From the NCBI GenBank assembly GCA_001910725.1, contig MJGA01000073.1:1-53962 (forward strand): a stretch of DNA of 53,962 nt, given 5' to 3'. Below the pieces are notes generated by a model. It saw nothing but the letters and a program-made list of their open reading frames with translations, searched no databases and had not been told where the DNA came from. Source of the DNA: Phanerodontia chrysosporium (lineage: Eukaryota; Basidiomycota; Agaricomycetes; Polyporales; Phanerochaetaceae). Each line of letters begins with the position of its first letter. The first letter of the stretch is position 1. Below are positions 9,493 through 21,898 of this stretch, piece after piece. The position numbers and the translations under genes are program-made.

Positions 9493-12400
9493 GAACAGGT
9501 AACGCTGGTAGGGTATCAAGTGGGTTCTCTGGAAACCGCCGCTCCACACGTGCGTCTTCCGGGAATACGGCTGGTACGGGTTTAACCTTGCGATCAACGC
9601 GCTTGTAGGCTCCAAGGACCTCCGGAGTATGCATAGGCTTGTAGGCAGAGAATAGGTCTGGCCCGTCCATACACAGGATGACGTCATCTTCCGTAAGGGT
9701 TTTTAGAAATTTTTCCATAGAAATCGTAAGGAGAATGGGTTCATCAGCTTCTTCTTCAGTAGTTTCTTCTTGAATGGTGACGTAGTGTATTGCTCCTGAA
9801 AGTGTTTCATCCGTTTGCTGGGCGTGGCGCCCATCGCCAGGTACTTGGCTCGGAGATGCCCTTGACGTGACATGGGTTTCAGCGAGGGTATGATTATACT
9901 TGGAGTCGTGAGCGGAATTGAGTGTACATTCAGGGGCGACATCGGGTGCGGTAGAGAATATCATCTTGCTGGTGGGCATGGGCTCACGCATGTATGGATA
10001 TGGGGCAGACGCATTTATTGCGTGCCTAGATACATGCAAGAGTGGCCATACATAGGTGTACACTAGAAAAACAACGGCAAAAATGATTGCTATAAGTACA
10101 AAGGCCGTAAGTAGACAGAAGTACATGGAAAAGCTTTGTGGTTTTGGGGCAATCATGCCTGTAGTTATCGCGATCTCGTACTGGAGCACAGAAGAGAACT
10201 GACGTTGATACGGAGCGGGCAGTGTAGCGGCGAAATATTTTTCGGAATTTTCGCAATTTTCTGTTGTTTTTGGTAAGCCGTCGCGGACGGTACAGGCGGC
10301 TTCTGGTGTAGCGGCAGAGATGAGCATGAATAGAATAAAACGTTGAAAACCGAGAGCTCTGGGGACTTGAGAATCATGGCGCAAGTGTTGCGCCGCCGTA
10401 CGAGGTGCTGGTGTCGAATTATGCCTTGGCCGGGGGTTAATACCGTGGTTGGTGTGCAGAAGTGAGCGTACCTCTTCAGAGTCGATGATACCCGCACACG
10501 CAGAGCATGTGACGGTAGCATCCAATGTCCCCAAGGTCACCGCGCATGCGTAGGTTGCGCACGGCTGAAGCTTCGGGGGCGTCGATTCTGAAGAGCTCGA
10601 TGAACTCGCAGATTTCGCGCTGTTCAGCAGCGATCGGATCCGTGCTTTGGGCCCAGAAGTGCTTGGCTTGGCGGACCAGCAGCTGTTCTCCTGCATGAGG
10701 TATGGGGTGCCGTCGCACTCAGGGTACGGCAAGAGGCATTCGAAATCTTCAAGGTGACGAGTGGGCTCGGTGAGCTTGCGGACAAGAAAGGTGGTAATGT
10801 CGCGGGAGCGTGCGAGGCTGAGGGTGTCGCCGGCCATGGACAGGATGTGAGCGCGGGTGCAGTTGGCGACCGAGAACGTGAACATGTCGATATCAGGTGG
10901 ATTATCGGTGTCGTGCATGTGTTGCCACGTTCCGAGAGGGTGCGGCAGGTAGGCGGGCTCGGTAGGGACATGTTCGGCGGTGTGAAACGTGGTCGGATAG
11001 GACAGGAGGGTCTCATGGATGTTAATTTGCGCCGGTGGGTCAGGAAAGGGGGTGTCAGGTCGGTCTGCAGTCTGAGACGAGGATTCTGGCTCGGCGGGCG
11101 GGCGTGCAGCTTCGGGGTGTGCGTCTGGATGGGGCGTAACAGTTCGCGTGTCTTGTATGACCTCGATTTGACGAAGATCGCCCATGCGAAGCGGAGTATC
11201 GTAGGGATCGATCGAAGTCGTGCTCAAGCGCGAAGGCGCAGCAGACTCGTCGGAAGAGCCTGCAGCAGCAAGATTGAGCGTCGACATATGCTGCGAAAGA
11301 CTCACCGGCGAGAGGACAGGTGTCCTTGGGAGCTCTCGCTCCTGCTCGGACGCGGTCTCGCCTGGACGTTCGGGTTGACGCGGTGAGTACTGCGGCGGTG
11401 GTGTAGGCGTGCGCATGGCGCGACGGACGCGCTCCAGGTCCTCCATGCTCGGCGCCATGCGGGCCACGACCTCGTTGCCTGACTCGTCCCCAAGGACGAT
11501 CTCAATGGTGACTGAGACGGCAGCGGGCTCGTGTTCGGCGTGTTCGGCAAGTTCTGGTGCGAGTTCTTCTTCTTCCTCTTCATGCGCTTGCTGATACTGC
11601 GGCTGAACATGTGGGTGAGCGTCCGGTGCATCGCTGGTGGCAAGGACGGTGCCGTTGGGGTCGAGGTGGAAGTCGGGGAGGTAGGCCGGGTCGTTGATTA
11701 CAGCGGCGCTTAGCTCTCCGGATGGATGCACCAAGAACAGGACCCCGTTGATGCCTCGCACGGCTACCCAAATGCCATTGCTGTGCGACACTTGATTGTT
11801 GCACGGGCACGGCAAGAAGGGACCGCGCAGCGGAGGCAGGTCTGCTTGTTCGGCGATGGTAGGTTCTTGCCTTCCTTCTTCGGCACTGCGGGAACTGATG
11901 CGCCACGAAGTGAGCGCCAATCTCTTTAGGACTTCAGCCAGGACTGCATACCTGTCCACAACAGCGTCGCGGCCTCGAGGTGCGTAGGTTCGGCATCCGC
12001 CAATGACTAACACCTCAAGCGCACGAACCTCGATGCCCTCGACAAGGGCTCGACGGATGTCGGCGCTGATCACCTCGTTCGCGTCGCACAGGCCCCAGTG
12101 TTCAACGGGCTCGGCGGTTGCAGACGCGGGCGAGTGCTGGTGGGCAGGGGGTACAGGTATGTTGTTCTGTGCGTGGACATGTGTAGCTGACTCGTGGGGG
12201 CTAGGCATACCGCTGTCAGGCGAAGAATCGCTCCACTCGGTCGTCGTGGAAGCGGTGTCGCCATTCCAGCCATAGCTGCTGACATCGGTTGAGCTGGTGT
12301 CGCTGCTGTCCAGCCTAGGTGGTGAGTTCTGGAGTTCTGATTCGATAACATGTACGTGCATGCTGACGTCTTCAGCCTGTAGATCTTCGAAGGCCTGCGG

Positions 12401-15400
12401 ATCGAAGGTAGCCGGCGTATGGACTTCGCTGCGCGAGTCCTCGCTGCTGCTATCGACATCCACGTGGATTAGGTCGTCGAAGGGATGCGGGTGGCGACAG
12501 GTGGGGATTCCGAGGCCTTCAACGTAGGAGAACGCTTCCTCTAGCTTCTCCTGTGCCTCGATGTAACCCTCCTCCTGCATTCGGTTGTAGTACCGGTCCG
12601 AAAAGGTGAGTACGTCGTTCCGATCTTCTTCAAACAAATACCCTCGGCAGCCCGCGATCATGAGGATAGCGCGGACATGAGCAGCGTCGCTCGGGGCCCA
12701 TTCGTCGGCACGGCTGTAGGCTTCGGCTGTGACGCAGTCGTTGAGCAGCTCGGCGGTGACGCGGCCTAAGAAACGGATGGGTGTAGCGTCGCGGAAGGGT
12801 GGCCAGAGCAGGTAAGCCACTTCTCGGCTCGTAATCGTGATGGTTGACGGCGGGTTCTGTTCTCCAGCAGGTGGCTCCGTGTCTGGACGTTCCAGCGGCT
12901 TGCGCAGCCAGTACACCAGGATCCATCCCTGGAAATGCGTGCACTGGAGGCCTTCGAGAGCGTCCGGGGCGTCGTCGATGTCGTAGCACGACGAGAACTG
13001 GACCAGCTCACCGTTCTCAAGCCCAGGGATCCACAGATGGATGTGCGGCGAGAAATGGTGAGTGATTTTCCAGCTCATATGGTCATGAACTCGTCGGGCT
13101 GACTCCATTTCGTTTTGGGTTCGATGCCCGGGTGTTGGCATCGGCATTATGCGTACTAGGTTGTCTGGGTCGCTCTGTGCAAACTGGCGCACCGCAGCTG
13201 TATACAGATCCACCCAATGGTTGTCAAACTGACGACCAGCTGGGTTAAACGACGGCGGCGAGCTATCGGGCACGGGAGGCAAATCGGGCGGTTCAGGTGT
13301 ATTGGGCATAGCGGGGAGGTACACAGGTTCGAGGTGAGTCCCGAACGAGTCCCCCTTCTGTGCGGGTACTGACTTATGCTTCGCTTGGGCCAATCGAAGC
13401 AGGGCACGCGCGGCGTCAAGCTCTTGAAGGTCGTAATCGGATACTGGTAGGTCCAACGCGTTACAGAAGAAGGCGACCGCGCGACTGACGTCTTCGTCCA
13501 GGGCGGGTGTGTTTACCGGTGTTGTGCGCTCTGACATAGCGGGCCAGGTGCGTGCAGGCGGCGGTAAGTCTTCCAGCGGCTTAAATTCGTCTTCCAGGTC
13601 GAATATTGCAAGCTGGAGGTTCTGCACAGGCTCCTGCCACAGCAGATCTGGGCCGGGGGTCCTTTCAAATGTGGACTCCCTTCGCGCATCGCTCAGCATC
13701 ACGTCCTCATCTCGGACGATGCATAGTGGCAGGGGTCCGGGAACGGCGGCGTGCTCAACCTGAAACGGACGCATCGGCGGCTTTGGTGAGTCCCTTGCTT
13801 CGGTACGATCACTTTCTAACCATCTTGATTCTTCCCGTCGATTGGGGTGACTGCGCACCAGGGCTGTCGATCGCTCAGGCCGGGCCCGATTCGAGGGTCC
13901 ATAGGCCTTGTGGCGTTCTATTACGGCTCCAGGTACGTTGGCTCCTTCATCGTTTGCGATCTCCATGACGTATGGGGGCATTTCTTCAGGTGATTCAGTG
14001 GCTAACGAATTCTTGACGCGTTGCAGATAGTCTCGGGCTCGATCCACCAGCTGCTGGGAAGCTGACCACTGGATCTGGGCGAGACCGATCTCATACTGCC
14101 GTTCATACGAGCGGCGGTCTGACTGCGGGTTTCTCCATACATCGCCAGGTATGTACGTTCCGTTTCGTTCGTCTGCTTCTACTAGAGCTAATTGCCGTTG
14201 GAGCACCATTAGCAGATGCTCCTCGGCGAGCCGTCGAGCCAGCCTGAAACGCTCCGCATTGGCGAGCTCCAGCTTGCCAAGGACACGGTCAAGAACGCGT
14301 GTCATTTGCTCGGCTTCGGGCAGTGTCACGTACGTTTGCTTCCGTGGCCGCTCTCCTTCGCTCCAATCGTGGAGCTGACCTCGTTTCATAGGTTTTACAC
14401 ATTCAGGTGGGCGAGAACGGGGTTCCCACGTCTGGCGGTGCCCTGGAACATATAGCGGCGGGCTTGACGGGCTGAGGTGCATTGCCTCATACTGTCGAGC
14501 CAGCTCGTCTCCAGCTTCAACACTAAAGACGTAGTCTGGCGGCTCCGGTAAGTCGTCTGTCCATTCTTCCAGTGGGGGCAGTTCTTCATCGTCACTAACC
14601 TCACTCTGTCTCGCCTCTTGCAGCTGTATCGGCCATGCTTCGGTGAGTATTGTTCCTAGTCGGCTCTTCTGTGGGTCCAACTTCTTACCCACGAGTTCGG
14701 TCCATTTGGGGATGGTCGGTACGTTATTCTGCTTCTCAGTTCCTCGATCTTCTTGAATAACCTCCTCTGTAGGCATCACCAGTTGCGTTCTGGCTTCATG
14801 TCGCCGGGATAAGGCGTCTGCTCGGGCGCAGGCTTCAGCGAGACCCCACGAAGTTTCCATATCATGGACCATGGTGAGTATTTCGCGCTGCTCGTGAATT
14901 GCGTTTTCTAATCTCGTCAAGCGGGCAGAAATTTCCTTGTTCTCGGTTTCGTAGTTACATGCGGTTGGTTCTTCGGATGCGGAGTCGTTGGTATGTAGTA
15001 CTGCCTTGCAGCTGGAGATCAGTCCTCCACAGAATCCACTGATCTTCTGCCACCAGCCGACGAAAGGGCCACCGCCTTCAGGAAAATGGCTGTCTTCATT
15101 CAGCAGCATTAACCCTCCGGGCATGGTAAGCGGTTCGTCTTCATCGGTGTCTTCCAGATTACTGACTCTGCTTGACATCTCCTCTTCGGACTCCAGTTCT
15201 TCCTCGCAGGTGTAGTATACTTCAGGCTCAGTTACTCCCTGGATTCCACTATCGCCTTCATATCCGTGTTCCTTGTCTGGCTGGATATTTCCTGTAGCAT
15301 TCGTAGTATTTGTAGTGTTTATCTGGCTGCGTTCCTCTTGCGCCAGGACTGCGATTGCAAGCTTCTCTAGTTCCTCAACTAGTATTGATTCTGGCTCCTG

Positions 15401-18295
15401 CACATTGGGCTGTTCCAGGGCTTGGTGCGGGGTTTTTCTGGTCACAAGCCGCTCAGGCTCCTCTGAATGTGCTTGTAGGACCGACTCCGAGTGGTGCTCT
15501 GTTCGCCGACGCTTTCCGGTAGACTCGGTTATGAAATGCATAGCATTTTCACGGCGTAGAGGACGACCATGTGTTCTGGTTACGACTGGGGTGCTTCCAT
15601 CTTGGACCGTGCCAGCGTAGACCTCCAGTTGCCGAGCCACTTGTCGAGTACGTGCATCTTCCAGCTCGTTAACTTGAGGATTAACACAAGCTTGTACTGA
15701 CGCTGTAGATCGAGCAATGTATTCTGCGATTTCTGGGTCCATAGTTGGATCAGGCGTGACAAGTATTTCATAATTGACTTGTAAGGTCTTGTCCTTGAAT
15801 TGCAGGTAGGTTCCATCAATGCGTTCATCGATGCTGATGTAGTTGCCTCGTTGCCAAGGGCGTCCCAAGAGCAAGTCGAAAGGGGCCTTATTTCCAATGT
15901 ACACATTGGCGTAGGTCAATACTGACCCACACGTGAGTGGTACATCAGCGACAAAGCCACTGAGGACTCCTTCCCCTCCATTGGCATCTCCCATGAGGAT
16001 TTTCTTGGTTACGTCCATCGGTCGGCTGAGGCAGTTTAGCCATGCCTTGCGATGAGCAATGTTCAGCTGAGATCCAGTGTCGATGATGGCCAGGATGGGA
16101 ATACCATCACATTCCATGCGTAACTTGATCAGTTGTCCGCGTGTGCGGGGCATAAAGGCTGCAGCGTAAGATTGCGGATCTAGTTCACTGGCTACTGCTA
16201 GCTTGGCAGAGGCTGAAGTGCGTGACTCCACAGGTTTCAGTGACTTGGGCTTGATTACTTCTTGCACCTGGTGGCTGACTTCCTTTGATACTGCCAGTAG
16301 TTCGCCCACAGCCATTGTTACAGGGGTGTTCAGCACTTTATCCAGTACTGAACGGGGGTTTACTTGTTTCTGCAACTCTGACTGTCGTGGAAATCGCTGC
16401 TCGTTAGGCGACGTTTCCTTCATAGTTATGTCTTGAGTGGCTGACTTCTTGGCTTTGCCCTTGTCTTCTTTCTTCTTCATTGCTCCTTGAGGGTCTTCCT
16501 GAAAGGCCTGATTATCTTGCGGGTTGAACATTGGTGGGTGAACGTCAACAGGATGGGTTGTTTTAGGTTCTGACGCCTGCTTCTTGGGTATAACAGGCTC
16601 TGGAACTCTAGGCTCGAGGACATTTTCTTTGTCCTTACGCATGGACTTGCGTTGTGGAACCCATACTCCGTCAAACCTTTCCTTGCGAGCTTGCTGAGTA
16701 GACTTTTCAGATCTGATGGCAGGGTACATAACCGGTGGGCATAAATCTTCATTGTCTGAACTGTCGCATGAGGTATTATCTTCATCGTCTGAGCTATACA
16801 CATGACGGGTGGTGTAAACTTCGCGTGACGCTGAAGAGCTTGGTTCATCGGGTACTGAGATATAATGGCTGGTCGAGGCCATTATACGTTTGACAGCTGT
16901 GGCGATAGGTTCATCTAATGATTGACGGAAGATGCGAGCTCCATTGGTAAAGATGTATCGTCCACGTGCATCACTTTGGATTATGCCTTTCTTTACCAGG
17001 TCTTGAAGTGCAGGGCACTGTGTCATGGTATGTCCAGCTTCTCCGCAGCCGTAACATTTACCATTGTTTCGAGGAGGTGGAAGACCGTCTACAGATCGCG
17101 CCATGTGCGGAGGAGTGTCCCGTCCAGGGTAACGACCGGTAGGCCCTTGCTTTTCCTTCTGCTCCTTCGGGGTAGGAATAATATCACGTATAGCTGGATT
17201 ACGGGTGTAGGCCTTGAAATATGTTGCAGCGTATCGTGCATCATCAACAGACATCTTGCCTAGTTGTTCCACAAGACGGTCCAGCTCTGGGTCTTCGCTT
17301 TTCTTGGAGGACTTCCTGGAAGAATGACGAGTCGAGCGAGGTGGAGCATCTGAGTCTGAGTCAGATTCCTGCTCAAGTCCCCGATCAAAGCTGACGCGCT
17401 TGCGGCTGGAAACTCGCTTCTTCAGGCTCTTGCTATGCTTCTTTCGCGATCGTGACTCGCGTTCTTCTTCTTCAGAACTATTTGACAAGTCCGATTCACT
17501 ATCGCTGTCTGAGCTATCCTCGTTATCGCTTTCTTCATCTGAGCTAAATCGCTCAGTGTCAAAGCGATCTCGCTTGAGGATACTTTCAGCAGCCTTGTAG
17601 ACGTCTTCAATCTCGAAGGGATCTTCCAGATCATGGTTTGGCTTTTGGGCCATGATCCTGGCTTCGAGGAGGTTGCGGAGGTTATGAGGAATTCCCATCC
17701 ATAGATAGGTCTTGTAGTCTCTTTCTTGGATCTTGTTCTTCCTCATCAACCAACCCGCGATTCGTATGTACCCTCTGGTGTACCTCCACCAATGGGCAAG
17801 GTTCTTGATCTTCTTCTTTTCTGCCTTCTTGATGTATTGAGCTAGATCTGCGCGCTTAAATCTGCGCTTATCCCGCTCAGCTTCATAGTACTTGCGGAAG
17901 TCTTGTACGAACACTGTCCAGTTCTTTACTTCATAACTATGAAGTCCCTCCAAAGTCTCCTTGACTGTGCGAGAGCAATACTGGACCAGGTTCTCAATCT
18001 TCTCTGTGTCATTCGTGACATGATACTTGGTGCATAGGCGTTGATAGAAGTAAAGGAAAGGTTCCACATCTGAGTGCCTTCCTTTGAACTTCTTAGGAGC
18101 TCCCTTCGCTCCTGGTAGAGGTAGGTCGATGGCAGATAACGGCTGAGTCATGACTGTGTGAGTAGGTGCTTGAACAGGTGATGATGGTGATGGGGGTGAT
18201 GACAATGACGATGATGAGGTGGAAGTATAACTTGGGGCGATAGATGATACGTCAGATAGACTTGGTGTGCTCAAGTCTTGTGACATATACAGCAA
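9493..18295 (-). pseudogene. GypsyA giant gag-protease polyprotein, 3'-truncated
   Basis: An uninterrupted frame of about 2,934 residues from ATG at 18295. The N-terminal third is gag-like (PLPGAKGAPKKFKGRHSDVEPF.., a retrotransposon gag fold with WWRYTRGYIR) followed by a CCHC zinc knuckle, CYGCGEAGHTMTQCP, near residue 415. A retropepsin follows at about residue 735 (AIIDTGSQLNIAH; LLLGRPW). An exceptionally long, mostly disordered region then extends to about residue 2,600. Two hydrophobic segments follow, FILFMLISAATPEAAC at about 2,650 and a strong membrane segment (CLLTAFVLIAIIFAVVFLVY) at about 2,720. The frame ends in element E1 sequence (..PALPVHYA-stop), so everything from RT onward is lost. 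A complete reading frame of this size implies recent activity or selection before E1 arrived. Confidence 0.88.
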
Positions 18296-18599
18296 ATTGT
18301 GCCGCTACTGGGTTATTTCCCCCTCGCGGTGGGCTCCAGATGACGCGATCAGGGACGGATACTCTATGTGAAAGAGCGGCCGTTTGCCGAGTTTCCTGGA
18401 CCAGTCGTTAGGTCGAGAGTTCCCGGGTGTTCGTGGGGAGAAGTGTAAAGTAGCGGGATCTTGGTGGAGAGGGTGATGAATAGGATGTATATGGGCGTAG
18501 ATGAGGAAGGGGGCTGGTGAGTGTGATGATGTACCAGGACGAGTTTCCTTATGCCGGTGTATAACCTTGAACAAAGATCTAGTATTACTTCGATAGAAG

Positions 18600-19070
18600 T
18601 GTATACTAGATACAACAGGGAGGGTACAAGATAGTGTCTACAGCGTTAGACACTAGCCTGCAAATAGTCTTTTCGCTCGTGAGGCTACTAAGACCAAAGG
18701 CGTGCTTGACTTCGTAACGTGACTTGACTTTGACTTGACTTGACTTGACTTGACTTGACTTTAACTTGACGGCGTAAGCCTGTAGACGGATTCTACAAGA
18801 CTTGAATACTCACTGGATACCGGGTGTATCACAATGAGGAAGCAGACCAGGCAGGCGTAAGATGCGGGGCAAGATAGGCTTATTTTATTGCTATCTACAG
18901 CAGGGGTATTTATACTAGTCTGAAAGTATTGCAAATTCCTCTGAAAGCCTTACAAATCACGACAGATGGACTGTGTCATTGATTTGTAAGATCAGAAGTT
19001 ACGCTCTGTAATGACGACATCGTGATTGGTGATAGCGATGTCATGCTTTGTAATGACGATGTCGTGCACT
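18600..19070 (-). repeat. probable 5' LTR and leader of GypsyA
   Basis: On the minus strand there is a TATA box (TAGTATAAATACC, about 18925-18913) followed by AATAAAAT near 18890 and a leader toward the gag start at 18295. A (TTGAC)n microsatellite lies within it (18719-18770). No second LTR exists in the window to define the ends, so the limits are approximate, as is the border with E2 on the right. Confidence 0.5.
18719..18770. repeat. (TTGAC)n microsatellite
   Basis: Eight or so TTGAC pentamers in a row with occasional extra T, inside the GypsyA LTR/leader region. Confidence 0.9.
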
Positions 19071-20045
19071 TGAAATGAATAGGCCTTGCATCGTAATTGA
19101 CCAGGCTGGCCTAGGCATTTGTGTAAGAGGTTTCAGCAGGGGTTTTGCAGATGCTGTGATGCAATAGTTAGTGAAATTATGATATTCTGGAAGGGCAGAC
19201 AGCGAAATGGGGCGAGTATGAGAGGAGGAGTGGCGTGTGGGCGCTAGGATCATGCCAAATAGGGTAGTGCTGGCCATATAGAGGTATTGAGTAGGCCTGA
19301 ATAGATGTAAGAGTGCAGGGTACCGGTCTCTTCTATTCTTCGCCCTATTTCTCATGTTCTTGTGCCAAACAGGTTTGGCGCAGGACACCGGACCTCGAGA
19401 CTGGCACCTCCTCCTGTCGAAGCAGGTGTTGCAATGAGGAGGAGCTTCGCCAGCATCTGTTCAGATGGGCCCTCCACCTCGCGCAGCGCATTGAGATCGA
19501 TCGGGTCAGCCGGGTCGACGTCGTTGACGATGCGCAGGCCTGAGAGCGGAGCCGGGAACATGTTCGTGGCACCCTTGATCTTGAAATAGCCTGGGGCCAT
19601 GTTGCTCCTGTGGCCACCGTCCTCGTCCTCGTCCTCGTCTGCGTCAGAGCCGTCGAGGTGGCCCACCTTGATCTCGCGCTGGCGCTCCAGATTCTCCATG
19701 ATGACCTGAATACAATACTTCAGTTTGACTGACATTCAATAAACGTTCTACTTACTGTCCACGCTGCCTGAAGTGCCTGAATGACCGCCTTCGAGATGGT
19801 CTTCACAACGATCATGCCGGTTACAGGGTGTACAGCGTACACGCCAGAGACGGAGAGAAGGCGTCGGAAGATTACCTCGACCTTGGCGACCTCGGCGCGG
19901 ATTTCGCGATGGTAGAGGATGAGGGCCCGCAGCATCTCCAACGGCATGGGGATTTCATCCTCCGCGTCGGTGTACGCGGAGATCTCAGACCCACCGTCGC
20001 TGCTCGACGAAGCCGATGTTGCGTCCTCGTCGTTGTCGTTGTCGT

Positions 20046-20165
20046 TGTCCTCCTCATCCTCGTCGTCCTCGTCGTCCTCGTCGTCCTCGTCGTCCTCGTC
20101 GTCCTCGTCGTCCTCGTCGTCCTCGTCTTCTTCCTCGTCCTCGTCGCCTTCGTTCTCTTCCTCGT
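20046..20165 (-). repeat. acidic coding microsatellite (GAC/GAG run)
   Basis: A CTCGTC-type trinucleotide repeat in exon 6 encodes a long alternating Asp/Glu tract (DEDDEDDED..). The antisense strand reads as long Val/Leu or Ser runs that are not genes. Confidence 0.9.
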
Positions 20166-21571
20166 CTTCATCGTCGCCCTCGCCCTTCGCGCCGTCTTCG
20201 TCCTCGTTCTGGTCCTCGACGTCGCCAGAGTCGTTAGCCTTCTTCTTGCCCTTCAGGCGCGTATTCCGTGCAGCTCTCGCGGCTGCTCGCTCACGCCGTG
20301 CGCGCAAGGCAGCCTCGCGCTTCTTCTCGATGGATTCTGCCGACCGCGCGCCGTCCGGCCAGATGAACATCCGGACGGACTTCGTGGTGGCGACGAGGGC
20401 AGGCTGGGAGTAAGGGTCGAGCGCGACCTCGATCGAAGCGCGAAGCTGCAGCATGTGCTCATCATCCATGATTTTCGGGAGCACCACTTTGCTGTGCGTG
20501 CTCTCGAAAATCATGGCGAGGAACAACGTGCTGATCTGCTCGTTCATGCTGTTCCCAGTGAACGCAGGCCAAAGGTAGTGGGACCGCAGTGTCCATCGGC
20601 CTGCGTCCGACCGACTTGACGTGACAGCCTGGTGGCGTACGCTCCACTTCTTCTCGGGGTCCTTGATCCAAAGCTTCACGATGTTCTGGAGAGCTTCGCG
20701 CTCGGTGTTGTACGATGTCAGGGCCTCGAGGAGGTCGAAGGTGTCGGAGTTCAGCCAGTCCTGGTAAGGCGCGATGTCGACGAAGGTCATCGCAGACTCG
20801 ACAGTCTGGACGCTAGGCTCGGTGGTGGTGGTGGGGGGGACGTAGGCGGCGTTGTCGGAAGCTTCCTCTGCGGTCGCTTTGCTGGCCTTGCCCTTGCCTT
20901 TGCCTTTGCCCTTGGCCGTCGTGGTGGCGGTGTCCGCTGCTTTGCCCTTACCCTTGCCCTTGCCCTTGCCGCCCTTTGCTGTCTCTGCTTTCGCGCTCTG
21001 CTGGACGACGGCAGTACGGCCACTTCGCGGCAACTTGTTGAGCTGCTCGTTCAGGCTCGTGAGCGTACGGTTATTCGTGCGGTTGGTGCGGCGGGCGTTG
21101 TAATCGGTGCGCGCTGTGTCAATATCCTGGACGTTGCTGTTGAACCAGGCATCTGACAGGACTGCGCCCTGTTCTGCCTTGGCGAGGAGGCGAGGCGGGA
21201 CAAGGGTCTTGATCTTGTCCTCGATGAAGTAGATAGTTCGCGGGCCCTCGTTGTACAGCGTCCACATCAGCTGTATCGAGGCGTAAGTACAATGTATGCA
21301 CGACGGATAGTCCTAGCCATGACATGACACACCGCTTCCACTGCCTTGTCGACATGTTTAGGGACGATATTTGAGTTGGGGTTGCGAAAGGCGGTGATGA
21401 CGCCCTCGGAGAAGTCGCGTGCGATGTACGGGGAGAAGTTCTTCGTGATGATGTACGGTATCGAGCGGTCAAAGAAGGGGAGAATCTGCAAAGACGATTG
21501 TGTCAGTTGATCACTCTACAACTGAAAAAACGAGCTCTAAAGGGGACCGTGCATATAAATCGACCAAGTCA

Positions 21572-21898
21572 CCGCGCGTGTTTCGAAACACGCGCGGGAA
21601 ACCACGCTCATTCACGCCTTCGCTGGCTCAAATGACAAGCAAGAAGCCTGAGGTCGAAAACGGAGTGGTCATCCGCGCGTGTTTCGAAACACGCGCGGGG
21701 AACCACCCACATATTGCCCTCGTGGGCTCGAACGACAAGGTTGAAGCCTTGGGTCTAAAACGGAGTGGTCATCCGCGCGTGTTTCGAAACACGCGCGGGG
21801 AACCACCCCATCCTCGCCTTCGTGGGCTCGAACGACATGAAGGAAGTCTTGGGTCTAAAATGGCGTACTCATCCGCGCGTGTTTCGAAACACGCGCGG
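21572..21898. repeat. E2 intronic palindrome array (4 units, about 100-bp period)
   Basis: Perfect 26-bp palindromes at 21572-21597, 21673-21698, 21773-21798 and 21873-21898. The left half is CCGCGCGTGTTTC and the right half is its exact inverse. The repeat unit is about 100 bp, including conserved spacer (GGAACCACCC.., CGTGGGCTCGAACGACA, CTTGGGTCTAAAA). All four lie in intron 4 of ParB-like copy 2 (21945-21486). Confidence 0.95.

Larger units (their letters stand above)
9488..19070 (-). mobile_element. Ty3/gypsy element GypsyA, 5' part (cut by E1 before RT)
   Basis: The minus-strand order is an LTR-like region (about 19070-18600), a 2.9-kaa gag-protease frame, then truncation at 9492. Its C-terminal end carries the YKRVDRKVKPVPAVFPEDARV motif that also occurs in GypsyB (from 26666) just before reverse transcriptase. 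RT, RNase H, integrase and the 3' LTR are absent. Confidence 0.88.

Noticed and set aside
19828..20619. Plus-strand frames rich in Val/Leu or Ser runs
   Set aside because: Antisense of the Asp/Glu-coding microsatellite in exon 6 of the ParB-like gene.
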